This document shows positions 53,791 to 64,000 of a DNA stretch of 64,000 bases, piece after piece. Numbering within the stretch: position 1 is the stretch's first letter; every line of letters starts with the position of its first letter. The DNA is from Meloidogyne chitwoodi (Eukaryota; Nematoda; Chromadorea; Rhabditida; Meloidogynidae), in contig JACZZP010000007.1 in assembly GCA_015183035.1 (NCBI GenBank), positions 124,001-188,000 of the forward strand. The letters run 5' to 3'. The notes under the pieces were generated by a model, which saw only the letters and a program-made list of their open reading frames with translations, had not been told where the DNA came from and ran no database searches. The position numbers were made by a program, and so were the translations under genes.

Positions 53791-54438
53791 TTTTATTTTT
53801 TTTAAATTATACAAAAAAATCTTTAAAATTAAAAAAAAATTAAAATCTAGTCTAATAAAAGAAAAAAATAAAATGATTAATTTAATGGGATAAAGCATTT
53901 TTTCAACTTATTTGCCTTAAAAAATATTTATTTTTTTTAATGTGAGGATTTTAAAATATTTTTATCCCTTCTTTTTTTTTACAGATTTTTTCAAGCAAAG
54001 AGGAAATAATTGGGAAATGATCAATCTCTTCTTGAAATAAATAAAAGAAAATGAAAAAAAGTAAAAACAGTTGTTTTAATATTTTTTAAAAAAATATTTT
54101 TTTTACTTCAAAATTTGTTTTTGTTGCATAAGGAGGAAAAAGTAAAAAAGGGAAAGTAAAAAATATTTTAAAAATTTTTTAAAACAATATTTAAATAAAA
54201 AATACAACTTAAAAACTTGAAAACACAAAATAATTCCTAAAAACCGCCAATAGGATTCGAACATTGCAAGGTAACACACAAAGCAAGCACACTACCACTG
54301 AACCACCTATCAACAAAATAAATATTAAAAAACTAAGTTAACAATGAGCAAGAAATATTTATTTTCTATCAGAAAAATATTAAAAATCAATCTTTTTTAA
54401 ATATTTATTAAACCTCAGAATTTAATTTTTTTGAAGTC
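53791..54438. other. Spacer with a tRNA-like sequence
   Basis: AT-rich spacer between two minus-strand genes; the only structured part is the tRNA-like sequence at 54243-54312. Confidence 0.6.
54243..54312 (-). tRNA. tRNA-like sequence, close to normal tRNA length
   Basis: Minus strand TAGGTGGTTCAGTGGTAGTG (A-box) then AATGTTCGAATCCTATTGGC (B-box). About 70 bases, the most tRNA-sized member of the series. The anticodon loop could be TTTGTGT (anticodon TGT, Thr), but stem pairing is imperfect. Confidence 0.5.
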
Positions 54439-55020
54439 TTAAACCCAGGGAGGAACAATCGGTGCTGGATTTTGAAGATAACTCATTACCTTAACAAAAA
54501 AATTTTTTCATTAAAAAAAAATAATTAAAAAGCCAACCACAGCAGATATAGAAAGCATAAAAGAAGAAACAATTTGTTTTGTATCATCTGTTACACGTAC
54601 ATTGGCAAATGAAACACAAGAGCAGAAAAGAGCTACCCAAGAGCACCATTTAAACTTAAAAAAAAAATATTACAACAGAAAAACACCTAATAATGATGCA
54701 AATATTCAATCAAAAATCTCAGTTGACTCAAAGCAGCAGGTAAAAAACCTCCTCCTAATTTAATCCAAAAATCTAACCCAAAACTTTCTTCCTAATTAAT
54801 AAAAAAGAAACCTTCATCATTAATCCCATCATTGAAAAAATCATTCCCAAAATATTCATATATTCTGGAATACTATCTTCAGTTGAAAGAGGTTGAAGAA
54901 TATTTGGATCTGCTGGTTTGAATCTATAAGAGTTTAACAAAAAATAATTTAAAGAAAATAATCTTAACAAATTAACCTGACAATTTTATTTGGTCTACGT
55001 ACATCTCCATTACTAATCAT
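54439..55020 (-). CDS. Asterix (PAT complex subunit, WDR83OS homologue)
   Basis: Start [15 protein letters not shown]; spliced exons give [57 protein letters not shown] and [18 protein letters not shown], ending [15 protein letters not shown], stop 54439-54441. This matches human Asterix nearly end to end ([58 protein letters not shown]). It works with CCDC47 in the ER as an intramembrane chaperone for multipass proteins. Three membrane segments. The intron between the two core exons (about 54658-54813) contains an open frame that I treat as non-coding. Confidence 0.95.
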
Positions 55021-55459
55021 TTTATATATTTTAATTAAATTCTAAAAAAAAAAAATAAAATAATAAAGAATTGAGTTAGGTTTTAAATAAACAAGAAAAA
55101 ATAATAAAGCGAAAAAAGCTTGACGTATTGATTTATGATTGACAGATGAGAATCTTACCTTATGTTTTTCAATGTAATCGCAGTTATAAACTTTTACATT
55201 CAAATATAATTAAAAACTTCAGAAATTATTCACAAATAAAAAATGAATAAAAGCAAAAGAATTCATTAACATCCAGACTCTATCACTCCTTTACTAAAAG
55301 AAAAAACTTTGTTTCTCTGGCTATACTCTTTTCATTTATTGACAATAATAAACAGAATGCCAAAAATTTAAATTTTAGAAAAACGAGTGGCGTCAACCCA
55401 AGGCAATTTGTTTTATCGATTCTTCTGTTAAATACTAACCTTGTTCTTCCTTAACTTAT

Positions 55460-56640
55460 TTTTTGTTTTCAGTGTAGCCAACATTTTGAAGAACATCTCA
55501 TCCACTTCGATTGTTGTCATCCAAATGTTGCCATGCAGTATTTGTTGAAGTCATCTGTTGCAAAACCAAACACTTGAAGATTGAAAAATATACAAGAAAA
55601 CAAGACAAAACAAGGACAAAAATGAAACAAACAAAAGAAAAAATTGGGGCAATCGCTCGCACGCATTTTTGGCAAATTTTTCTATTAAAAAAGTTAAAAT
55701 CTTACACTGCCTGTAGATTGAAGATGGGGGTGGTGAACATGAAGAGCATGTTCTCGCCACCAGCCAGAGCCAACAGGTCGGAGTTGAACCTGGCTAAAAA
55801 AAAGAGAGGCCCCACCCTCTCCCCCTAAATTTATAAAAACCGCTGGCCACCAAACAGTGCTCCTTTGGTTCATATTGTGCAGAACAGTGCTCCTTGCGAG
55901 CATATTGATCCAGGCCTCCTTCGTACATGTTGACAGCTTGAAAGAAAAATAAAACTATTCTAACAAAATTTAAAAAACCGGTGCCATTGAAGCTGTTGTT
56001 GGTCAGTTCTTCTCCTTGTTCTCATGAGACATACTAAAATTAAAAGATGAAACTATTCTTAAAAAGTTTAAAAAACTGACGCCATTTAAGCTGTTGTCGG
56101 ATCAAGCCAGGCCAACTAAAAATATCAGGCTTAAAGAATAAACTTGATAAAAAACTAACGCTAATTGAAGATCAGTTGCAAGGGGTTGCTGAGACTTGTA
56201 GAGCATGAAGAACATGTTGAGCAGATCACAACCTGGAGCTTTTATAAAATTTAAAAAAATTAATATTTATAAATTAAAAATAAATAAAAAATTTAAAAAA
56301 TTAAACCGCAACCATCCATCGTCCAACCAGCTGCTTGTCCAGGAGTGTTGAAGAGCCTTTAATTTGATAAATGTTAAATTTTTTAAGTTAATTTTTCAGT
56401 TTTTTAATTTTTTTTTAATTTTTTCGCGCGCATGCAGGGAAACGAATAAAAATACGTTGAAAATAATAAAAAACGGATGAGTAAATTAAAAAACGAATAA
56501 AACATAAAAAAATCAAGAAAACGTAAAAAACTCGAGAAACGACCTCCGGAGATCAACAAAATTATCAATAAAAAACAAGCCAAAAAACCGAAGCCATATT
56601 TATTTAAAAATATAATCGCCAAACCATAATTAGTAATCAT
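55460..56640 (-). other. Unassigned GC-richer modules, exon-like and internally duplicated
   Basis: Minus-strand segments of higher GC content alternate with intron-like AT tracts. A possible signal-anchor exon begins MITNYGLAIIFLNKYGFGFL (56640). Other segments read LFNTPGQAAGWTMDGC, PGCDLLNMFFMLYKSQQP, NMYEGGLDQYARKEHCSAQY and SDLLALAGGENMLFMFTTP in one or another frame. ACAACAGCTTAAATGGCGTC (56085 region) and ACAACAGCTTCAATGGCACC (55990 region), each followed by TTTTTTAAA and AGAATAGTTTTA, are diverged duplicates. I could not join the pieces into one open protein with GT-AG introns. It may be a fast-evolving gene, a pseudogene or a tandem repeat. I do not recognise it. Confidence 0.35.
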
Positions 56641-56906
56641 TTTGTATTTTTTTTAAATTGCTATTTTTCAAAATGTCAACTCACTATATTTTTTTCGTTT
56701 AACCTAATTTATGCTAAAAAAGTTGTAACTATCTTTTCCTCTTTTTCTCTCGCTGTTTTTCTCTTCTTTTTTATTATCTTTACTTACTTGTTTGTTTATT
56801 TGAGTCATACGTTTTTCCTTCACTTTTATGTCCTTTTTGCTCTGCTTATTATTTTTAATTTAACAATCTTATAATTTACAATTTTTTTTAGATTAAAAAA
56901 AATTTA

Positions 56907-58110
56907 ATGTTAAATCGAAGTCACGAAATGGAAGAACAATGTTTGCCTATTGTATCGATTGTTATTATAGCAGATAAAACAAAATGTCCAGCAAATTTTG
57001 TGCCGGTTTGTTTATTCTTTTTAAAAATTAAAAAAAATTAAAGATTACATTAACTCATGATGACAATAGTGACGCAGATTTGTGGAAAGATGGCTTTGGT
57101 TTTGGTATTTTTACTCGTTCAGTTCGTTACTTGGCTGTTAATAGACGCATTCCTGATACTGTTTTGCTTTATATTATTTTTTTAAACTTTATTTTTAATT
57201 AGAATGGACCTTTGGAAGTTTTAACTGATTTGGCGGTTATATCAGACAAAGAAGCAGTACCTTCAAGTTTTATTTGTTTGGATTTTACTGTTGATACAAG
57301 TTTGTTTATATTAAAAATCTGTTTCTATTTTACTTAAACTTAATTAAAATTATTTTTTAGAAGAACGAGCCCTTAAAAAAAAGTATCTTTGTGCACGATT
57401 CACTTCACGAAATGAAGCTTTAGATGCTGTTACGAATATTATAGTTTTGGCAAAGACTAAACGACCACCAAAAGGATATTCTTTAGCAGGGTTTTTTTAT
57501 TTTTTAAAGAAATTTAAACTTTTTTTTAAAGAGAAGTAGATGGAATGTCAATTTGCTTTAAAGTTAGTACAATAGCTGAAAATTATGGCCTTTTAGTTCA
57601 TAGCAAATCTACTGAAATGGAGTATTTTTTTATTTTAAATTAAATTATTTATTTTTTAAAGTCGACTTGGTAACCTTTCGAATTTTTCCCCTGTACCCAC
57701 GGGACTCTATCCAAATGTAAATAGACATTCTACTAGTGATTTAGACAAAGTTGGACAAAATATAATTCAATCAGTTAGTTTATTTTTAATTTTTTTAATA
57801 TAATTAAAAATAAAATTAAGCCATCACATAACCTTAATGCTGTATTTCGTGGAATTGACCGTGTTCCGTTTGAATTAAACCCACTTTTTGCTTTTGTTTT
57901 GAGTGAAAAAGAAGTTGTAAGTATTTTTTTAATTAATTAAAAAATTAATTTTCTCATTTTCAGCTTTCTAAACTTCCCCCAATTCCAAATTTACGAGCAT
58001 TAGAGGCTAAATATTTTGATAAATATAATTTTCAATTGGAACGTTCTATTATTTCCCCAGCAATTTCACCAACTTCTCCTTCATCAATGTATAATTTTAA
58101 CACAGTTTAA
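56907..58110 (+). CDS. ESCRT-I subunit MVB12 (MABP domain)
   Basis: Start ATG 56907 lies shortly after TTTTTTTTAG, a likely trans-splice acceptor. Spliced exons give PIVSIVIIADKTKCPANFVP, DADLWKDGFGFGIFTRSVRY, LEVLTDLAVISDKEAVPSSF, RALKKKYLCARFTSRNEALD and KRPPKGYSLAGEVDGMSICF, the repeated beta-prism of the MABP domain with its KCP, DADLWKD and PPxGY motifs. The C-terminal part (PSHNLNAVFRGIDRVPFELN, SKLPPIPNLRALEAKYF, then Ser/Pro-rich) fits the ESCRT-I core-binding tail of MVB12. Stop 58108-58110. It would act in endosomal sorting of ubiquitinated receptors. It is divergent from the unassigned modules to the left. Confidence 0.85.
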
Positions 58111-59187
58111 ATTTTTTTGAAGATAAATGAAAAATAAATAAAATATTCTCTTCTTTAAAATTACAAGCATTTTGTTATAATTTTTTGGGGATGTATGTAT
58201 ATCATATAAATTTACTTAAATATTTTCTTTTAATGCTTATGTTTTTTAAACAATGTTTATTCTAGAGAAAGTAGGCTTTTAAACATTGTTTGTCTCCAAA
58301 CAAACTTTACAATCAAAACTTGTTTTTAATAAAAACCATTAAAACTGTTTTTTTTAAATAAACATTAAATAAACTTGTTTTTAGACAAACTTTAAATATT
58401 TGTTTTTAAATAAACAAACACACATATTTTTAAAATGTTTTCATTTTCAATAAACAAGTTTTTCACAATTGTTCAAATAAAGTTTATATTTTATCTAATT
58501 TTGTCCTATTATTTAAATATACCAAAATTAAATCTTTTGTTCATTCCCTAAACGGCATATCCTTTTTATTTTATTTTTTATTCCCTTTTGTATTTAAAAC
58601 ACCGCTACAATTATGTGTTGGCACTTTTTAAAATTGGATTATTTAATATTCATTGACAAGTGCCGATATTATTTTTAAATGAGGCAAATTAAATAGAATT
58701 ATTAATTATATGACCCTTTTTGTGTAAGAGGGGATTTTTTGGATTTTACTGAATATTCAAAAATAAATTACTCTTTGAATTATTAAAAAAACGTTTTTTT
58801 ATAAAATTGAAAGTGCAAACAAACTTTTTCTTTAGAGGTCATTTTTAGTAGATCATCCAATTATGTGGGCATGAAAAAAATATAGAACCGACAATGAAGA
58901 AAAAAGGAGAAACTTAATTTCTTTTACAATGGTTATTAAACAAATAAAATTATTTGTTTGTTTAATAAATTAAAGGTTATCCTTGGATGTTTTTAAGAGA
59001 AATTATTTATAAAAAACAAATTTTAAATGTTTTTTTTTAAAACAAGTTTATTTAAAAACAAGTTTATTTTTTATTATATTTATATTTCAACTTCCTAAAA
59101 ACATTACATTTGAGTACTAAAACAAAACTTATCAATTTTACCCACCTTTTGAGATCATTTATAATTTTTTTCCTCTTTCACTTTCTC
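58111..59187. other. AT-rich intergenic region with diffuse AAACAAGTTT/AAACTTGTTT repeats
   Basis: Between convergent MVB12 and the homeobox gene. Copies of AAACAAACTT, AACTTGTTTTTAAA and inverses cluster at 58230-58470 and 58915-59065. No coding signal. Confidence 0.55.
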
Positions 59188-60587
59188 TCATTCAAACATT
59201 TTATTGTTGTTGTTTGTAGAAAAATTATTAAAATTATTATTTGATGCATTATTATAGCAAAAAGGGCTTTGAAGAAACATTTGTGCTATAAAAGATTTAA
59301 AAAAAATAATTTTTTTAATTAAAAATTATATTTTACCAATTGTTTGTTGTTTTTGTGGTATTAAACAATTTGTTTTATTTGTTGTACTAATAAATGTAGT
59401 TGAAGCATCTGAGAAAGGGGAAGGGTGTGAAGATGATGATAATTCATCCCTTTCTTCAATATCTTCATTTTTTTCTTCTTCATAATCTTCAATTGATAGA
59501 GAAGATATTTTATTATTTTTATTATTTTGTATTGTATTGACTGAATAATTATTATTATTGTTTGTTGTGTTAGTGGTAACAAGACGTACAACTTTTTTCT
59601 TAATTTTATTTTTATTAAATTTTTTATTATAAAAAACCAACTTGTTTCATACGTCTGTTTTGAAACCAAGTTTTAACCTAAAAATAATTTAAAAAAATAA
59701 TAATTTTAAAATTAAACCTGTGTTTCACTCAAATGAAGTGACTCAGCTAAGCTAATACGCTCTGGAGTTGATAAATATTTTTGTCCATTAAATCGTTGCT
59801 CCAAACCTTAAATAAATTAAAAAAAAAATTATTTTTTAATTAATTACCTTGTAATTGTTGATCAGAAAAAACTGTCCTTGCCTTCCTTCGCCTATATGAT
59901 TTGCTTAAACCAGGTTGTACAAAATCAAAAGTTGTTGAGAAATTTGGAATAATATTATTAACATTTTCCTAAAAAAAAATTAAATTATTTAAGTTAAAAC
60001 ATAATTTTTTTTGTTAACATTTTTAAATATTTTAATCTAACCTTTGAACTCCCTGTTGGTATTCCCGCAGCTGAAGCTGCAGCAGAAAAAGCAGCAGCTA
60101 ATCTTAAAGCATTATTATTTCCCCCATTATTTTCCCCTTCTTGAATTAATAAATTATTATTTTGATAATTAAATAAAAGCCTTTGGGCAATAGCTAAATC
60201 TAATTGAATTTGTTGTTGAGTTGTTATTGGAAATTCTGCCATTTTTTGGGGGAAATATTGCTGTGAAATTTTGGATGAATTTTGATTAATTGTTGTTGAT
60301 GATGAAGGTTTTGAAGAATTAATAGAAGAAGAAGAGGAAAAAATATTAGATAATTTAATATTATTATTATTAATTTTTTTTTCTTCTTCTTTTTCTTTGC
60401 TAATTTCTCTTCTTTTAATTGGTGAAAGTAATTTAAAAATTGAAAATTCTTTTTTAAATTTTCCTTCTTTTGAATCATTTTCAATTTGTAATTGTTGATC
60501 TTCATTTTTTACATCATTTTTATTAATTATAAATTTTTGATCATTTTCGCAGGAAGGAACGCTCAAGCAAAATAATTCCTCGGCCAT
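59188..60587 (-). CDS. Homeobox transcription factor, BSX/BarH-like
   Basis: Start [19 protein letters not shown] long low-complexity N-terminus (Ser/Asn/Lys-rich, then [16 protein letters not shown]) precedes the homeodomain, which is split over exons: [20 protein letters not shown], then [20 protein letters not shown], then [16 protein letters not shown] place a short intron at about 59588-59630 because joining gives RRMKQKKVVRL, matching the family's RRMKHKKQLRK. Helix 3 carries Q50. After a Glu/Ser/Asn-rich stretch, a final exon reads [20 protein letters not shown] and ends TGA at 59188-59190; it is missed if one stops at the in-frame TAA at 59326. The homeodomain is closest in my memory to BSX (brain-specific homeobox), with BarH as the alternative. 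Confidence 0.8.
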
Positions 60588-61345
60588 TTATCTGAAATAT
60601 AAAAACTTGAAAAAGAATTGTAAAAACGAACGAGAATTGTAAAAAAACATGAGAATTGTAAAACATGAAAAAAATAATTGTAAAAGTTTAAAGCAAATTG
60701 TAAAAAGTTTAAAGAGAATTATAAAAACTTGAGAACTGTAAAACTTTTTACAATTATAAGTTTTTACAATTTAAACTTAAAAAAGATTGTAAAACTTGAA
60801 AAGAATTGTAAAAACTTAAAACTTTGATTTTTAAAGCTTTTAAAAAATAAGAAAAAACTAATAAAATATAAAAAAATTAATAATTAATAATAAAAAGATT
60901 TAGAGGGGGGAGTAGGCGGCACCACTCATTTTCTCATCTATAAAGCATCAACTCATTGTTGGAGGTTATGGTAATTGGAATAGACAGAATTTCTTTTTAA
61001 TATTTAATTTACACAAAATGTGCAAAGAATATTAAAAAGAGCACTTGGAGAAAATTTTTTTTGATAATTACATCAAATTAAATCTTATATTATTAATAAT
61101 AATAAGCAGGATATTTTTAGAAATTTTATAGTTAGAATAAAATAATCAGAATTTATAATAAAAAAAAAAAGAATTTGTAATATAATCGCTCACACTTTAT
61201 AAGTCAGAATAAAAAACAGAAATAATAAAAAAAAGTTAGAGTACTTAAATACAAACAAAATTTAATTAAAGAGCTTTATTAATAACGCGCATATTTGTAA
61301 AGCATATTTATATTATTAAAATTGTTAGAAAAGGAAAGAAATAAA
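60588..61345. repeat. Homeobox upstream region with GAATTGTAAAA tandem repeat
   Basis: From 60600 to 60815 the word AGAATTGTAAAA (with variants AAATTGTAAAAAG and CTTGAGAACTGTAAAA) recurs about a dozen times, then appears inverted as TTTTTACAATT. This lies immediately upstream of the homeobox start. The remainder (60816-61345) is AT-rich with one GC-balanced patch at 60900-60985. Confidence 0.65.
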
Positions 61346-61969
61346 TTATTTTCTCTTTCCCCAACGGAGATTAGCCTCCCCCTTTATTGAGAGGTCATAA
61401 GGAGAATTGTAAGCCCAATTAAAATTAATTGCATGCACAATTGGTTCTCGAAGACAATCTTTTGATTGAATCGCTGAGTGGTATACTGTAACGCAAATTA
61501 TTAAAATATAAGGAAAATGAACAAAACAGGAAATTGGAGTAAATATATTTGGGTAAAAAACATATAAAGAAACACGAACAATTTTGTTTTACGCGCAAAG
61601 ATGGCTGAAAGAATAGAGATGAAAATTATAATTAGTAATATATATATAAACTATATTTGGTATGTAAAAGCATTTAACATTTTGATTTTCTTAAAAACAT
61701 TCTGATGTTTGTAAAAACATTCTGATTTTCTTAAAAACATGACTTTAGTAAAAACATTCTGATTTTCTTAAAAACATTCTGACTTTAGTAAAAACATTCT
61801 GATTTTTAATAAACACTCCCACCTCATTAATTAAAGAATACACTTACAAAAAATTAAATGTAAACATTAATATATATTTAATTGTTTATAAACAATACTT
61901 ACATAATAATAATAAAAACCAAGATCCAAGGCCAATTATTTGAATATTATGCAATTTCTTCTCACCCAT
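61346..61969 (-). CDS. Small secreted peptide precursor, putative amidated neuropeptide
   Basis: Two exons (61903-61969 and 61346-61485, phase 1 intron with GTAAGT donor and TTACAG acceptor) give 68 residues. MGEKKLHNIQIIGLGSWFLL continues LLLYHSAIQS, a signal peptide. The remainder is CLREPIVHAINFNWAYNSPY, DLSIKGEANLRW and GKRK at the very end, stop 61346-61348. GKRK has a Gly amide donor followed by a polybasic cleavage site, so a C-terminal ...NLRW-amide peptide is predicted. A TTTAAAG site shortly upstream of the ATG could accept a spliced leader. I do not recognise the peptide as a known FLP or NLP; a lone Cys remains. Coding status is inferred from codon continuity across the splice. 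Confidence 0.55.
61680..61805. repeat. AAAACATTCTGATTTTCTTA tandem repeat
   Basis: About six copies of a roughly 22-bp unit AAAACATTCTGATTTTCTTA with AAAACATTCTGACTTTAGTA variants. It lies in the intron of the small peptide gene and shares the ATTCTGATTTT core with repeats in the synaptotagmin, GFAT and LARP1 introns. Confidence 0.8.
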
Positions 61970-62663
61970 ATTCTCTGTTGGAGTCTTTAAAAAAAGAAAT
62001 ATTAAATTATATCAAAAACAAAGAAAAAAAATAAAGAATCAAATTTCAAATAAATAGAAACAAATAATAGCATTATTATTATTATTATATTTAATTAATT
62101 TTATTCTCAAATATTTAATTAAAATAAAGGAAAATGGGTTGGGGTTTAAGGCAATATTTTTTTTTTTAAAATATTAAGAGATAAGCAAAGTAAATTTTTC
62201 CTTGTAGTTCTCATCATTTTCCGATTTTCTATAAAAATTTGAATTTAAAAATTAAATTTAAAAAAAATAATAATTTTTAAACAACAGTCAAATTTAATAA
62301 ACAGAGAAGAAAAAAAAATTTTTTTGAAGGGAAAAATAGAGTAAATAATAATAATAGAAGAAAAAAAGAGTGACTAGCACGAGGCAAGGTCACACACAAA
62401 TTTTAGGCTTAAAGTCTTTTTTTTTAAATTTTTTTTTGAACTTTATTAAAATAATCTTTAAAAATAAATAATAAAAAAAAAGACTTAAAATAATATTATA
62501 TATAATAATAATCAAAAATATAATATTTTCTAATAATAATATAGGTCGTTAAAATTATCGTCAATTTAAAGAAATATTTTTTTTTTAAATTTTCTTTTTC
62601 TTCTAAAATAAATTCTACAATATTTTTATTCAACATTATTATTATTTATTTAGCTATTTACTA
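61970..62663. other. AT-rich spacer
   Basis: Between the PITP stop and the peptide gene start, both on the minus strand. Long A and T runs, no supported feature. Confidence 0.6.
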
Positions 62664-64000
62664 CTAGGCAGTCATACCCCTCGGCTTTCCAGACTTACGA
62701 GCCTATTAAAAAAAGTAATTAATTGTTATTTTTGATTTTAAAAAAAAATTTAAAATAAAATTAATTTTAAATTTAAAACCTCATCCAATTCCCTTTTAGT
62801 ATTCTCCTCAATTTGACGAATTTCCACCAAAGTTAATCCATACCATTGATCCATCCAACAAAAAACTTCACGATGAAATTTACAAAAAAGACGAGGATAT
62901 TGCTTTAATTAAATTAAATAAAATTTAAAAAAATATAAAAACCTTATGACCAAACAATTCAACCATATTTTGAAGTCCAAACCATTTAAAATAAATTGTA
63001 ACTAATTTATATGCACACATAACTGGTTGAACATTTTTACGCCAATTTGAAGAAAGAAGAGGACCTCTATTAGCATTTGAAGAATGAAATTTAGAAGGAC
63101 TTGTATCTTCACTAATATCCTTTTTTTGTTAAATTTAAATAAATTAATTTTAAAATTAAAAAAAAATAAACCGAAGAATATAAAAATTCTTTATCATTAG
63201 CAATGTCAATATGAACAACTTCTCGATGTTTCAAAATATTATCTGGTAGTTGATGTGCCTTAAAATTATTAAAAAAGAATTATTAAATGTTTATAATATA
63301 GACTTTAAAAATAAAATAAAAAAAAGAATTTTCCCAATTTTAATTTATTTTTTTTTTAATTAAAAAAAAATCTCTCTAAAGGTCTCCCCTCTCTTTTTAA
63401 AAATTTTATTAATAAAAAATAATACGTATTCAAAAAATATTTTTTAATTAGTAGAAAAGCAGCAGAGTTAAACTCTTATTTTAAAAAAAATTTTAAACCG
63501 ACCCCAAAAATAAAAAAATTTTTTTTTTGAAAGAAATAGAAGGCTAAAGGCTTAGAAGGGAAGGAAAGAGTATTGAAAAATTCTTCAATAAAATAAAATT
63601 TAAATTAAAAAATAAAAATAAACAAACATTTTTGTGATATCCTCTATCATTATCCAAATGAATTGTTTCAATTTTAACAAAAAAATTATCTTTCATATAG
63701 TCTGGATTGGTCAATTCTGTTTTACAATAAGGATATGCATTCCAAGCATGTTCATGAATTGCCATTGAACCTTTAGGCAAAATTGCCTTAACAATGGATG
63801 GCACTTTACTTTAATTAAAATTATAAATAATTAATTAAAAAATAAATAAACTAACGATTCCAAATGATATATTTTATGTGTATATTGACCCGAAGTGTAT
63901 TTACCATTGAAAAGAGGAGTGTTATCAAATTGTTGATTAACCAAAACTTCAACACCCTCTCCGCCACCAGTCTCCTTTTTTTTATTAAAAAAAAAATAAA
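62664..64000 (-). CDS. Phosphatidylinositol transfer protein, class I (5' end outside window)
   Basis: The window ends inside the gene, so the N-terminus is missing. From the right edge, exons give [14 protein letters not shown] (family [15 protein letters not shown]), [75 protein letters not shown], then [20 protein letters not shown] and [20 protein letters not shown]. It ends [12 protein letters not shown], stop 62664-62666. This is the START-like fold that carries PtdIns or PtdCho between membranes, with the WxxW region (FKWFGL, CWMDQW) near the end. It resembles PITP alpha/beta and not the RdgB class, as it ends soon after the PITP domain. Confidence 0.95.

Noticed and set aside
53611..53898. 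Upstream Met at 53898 as the start of the SelP-like protein
   Set aside because: The Met at 53790 gives a normal signal-peptide length; the upstream extension is AT-rich and intron/UTR-like.
54690..54790. Extra Asterix exon reading [15 protein letters not shown]
   Set aside because: It would insert residues between MMK and FKWCSW, which are adjacent in other Asterix proteins; it lies in the intron.

Overview
This window looks like nuclear DNA of a nematode, most likely a plant-parasitic Tylenchina species (a very AT-rich Meloidogyne-like genome is my best guess). The reasons are extreme AT content, many short (about 40-60 bp) AT-rich introns with TTTTAG-type acceptors, a short dense set of genes orthologous to C. 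elegans genes, polypyrimidine-AG sites just before several start codons that would fit spliced-leader trans-splicing, and same-strand neighbours about 150 bp apart. I did not run any search; names rest on motifs I can read in spliced conceptual translations.

Layout. 1-4556 (+): IQ-motif/PLAT-repeat protein (LOXHD1-like), open at the left edge. 4736-6033 (-): diverged mitochondrial class I release factor with GGA in place of GGQ. 6125-6538: a hAT-type MITE with perfect target duplication beside a palindromic element. 6694-8698 (+) TraB-domain protein and 8846-9619 (+) DDA1-like protein. 9796-11952 (-): secreted clan GH-A-like glycosidase; each of its three long introns carries the same palindromic mini-element. 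11994-14360: MITE, a three-copy repeat and two minisatellites. 14540-17368: complete hAT transposon with transposase, TIRs and an 8-bp target duplication. 17643-18917 (+): secreted Cys-rich protein and insulin-like peptide. 19012-22356 (-): seipin and LRR-1. 23584-27292 (-): carnitine palmitoyltransferase 1. 30892-36370 (-): LARP1. 38966-41794 (+): synaptotagmin-1. 42388-47111 (-): glutamine-fructose-6-phosphate aminotransferase. 48575-50328 (-): SURF4. 50936-53790 (-): selenoprotein-P-N-like secreted protein. 54439-55020 (-): Asterix/PAT10. 55460-56640: unassigned duplicated exon-like modules. 56907-58110 (+): ESCRT-I MVB12. 59188-60587 (-): BSX-like homeobox gene. 61346-61969 (-): small secreted peptide precursor with a C-terminal amidation/dibasic signal. 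62664-64000 (-): class I phosphatidylinositol transfer protein, cut by the right edge.

The genes are mostly independent housekeeping or neuronal genes and not one pathway. Several themes recur: ER/lipid biology (seipin, PITP, CPT1, SURF4, Asterix), secretion and signalling (insulin-like peptide, putative amidated peptide, synaptotagmin), and possible parasitism-related secreted products (glycosidase, Cys-rich protein). The most unusual features are non-genic: about ten degenerate tRNA-like sequences with recognisable A/B boxes scattered through introns and spacers, a palindromic element family concentrated in one gene's introns, and a recurring ATTCTGATTTTT / TTTCCGGAAA motif pair that fills introns of several unrelated genes.
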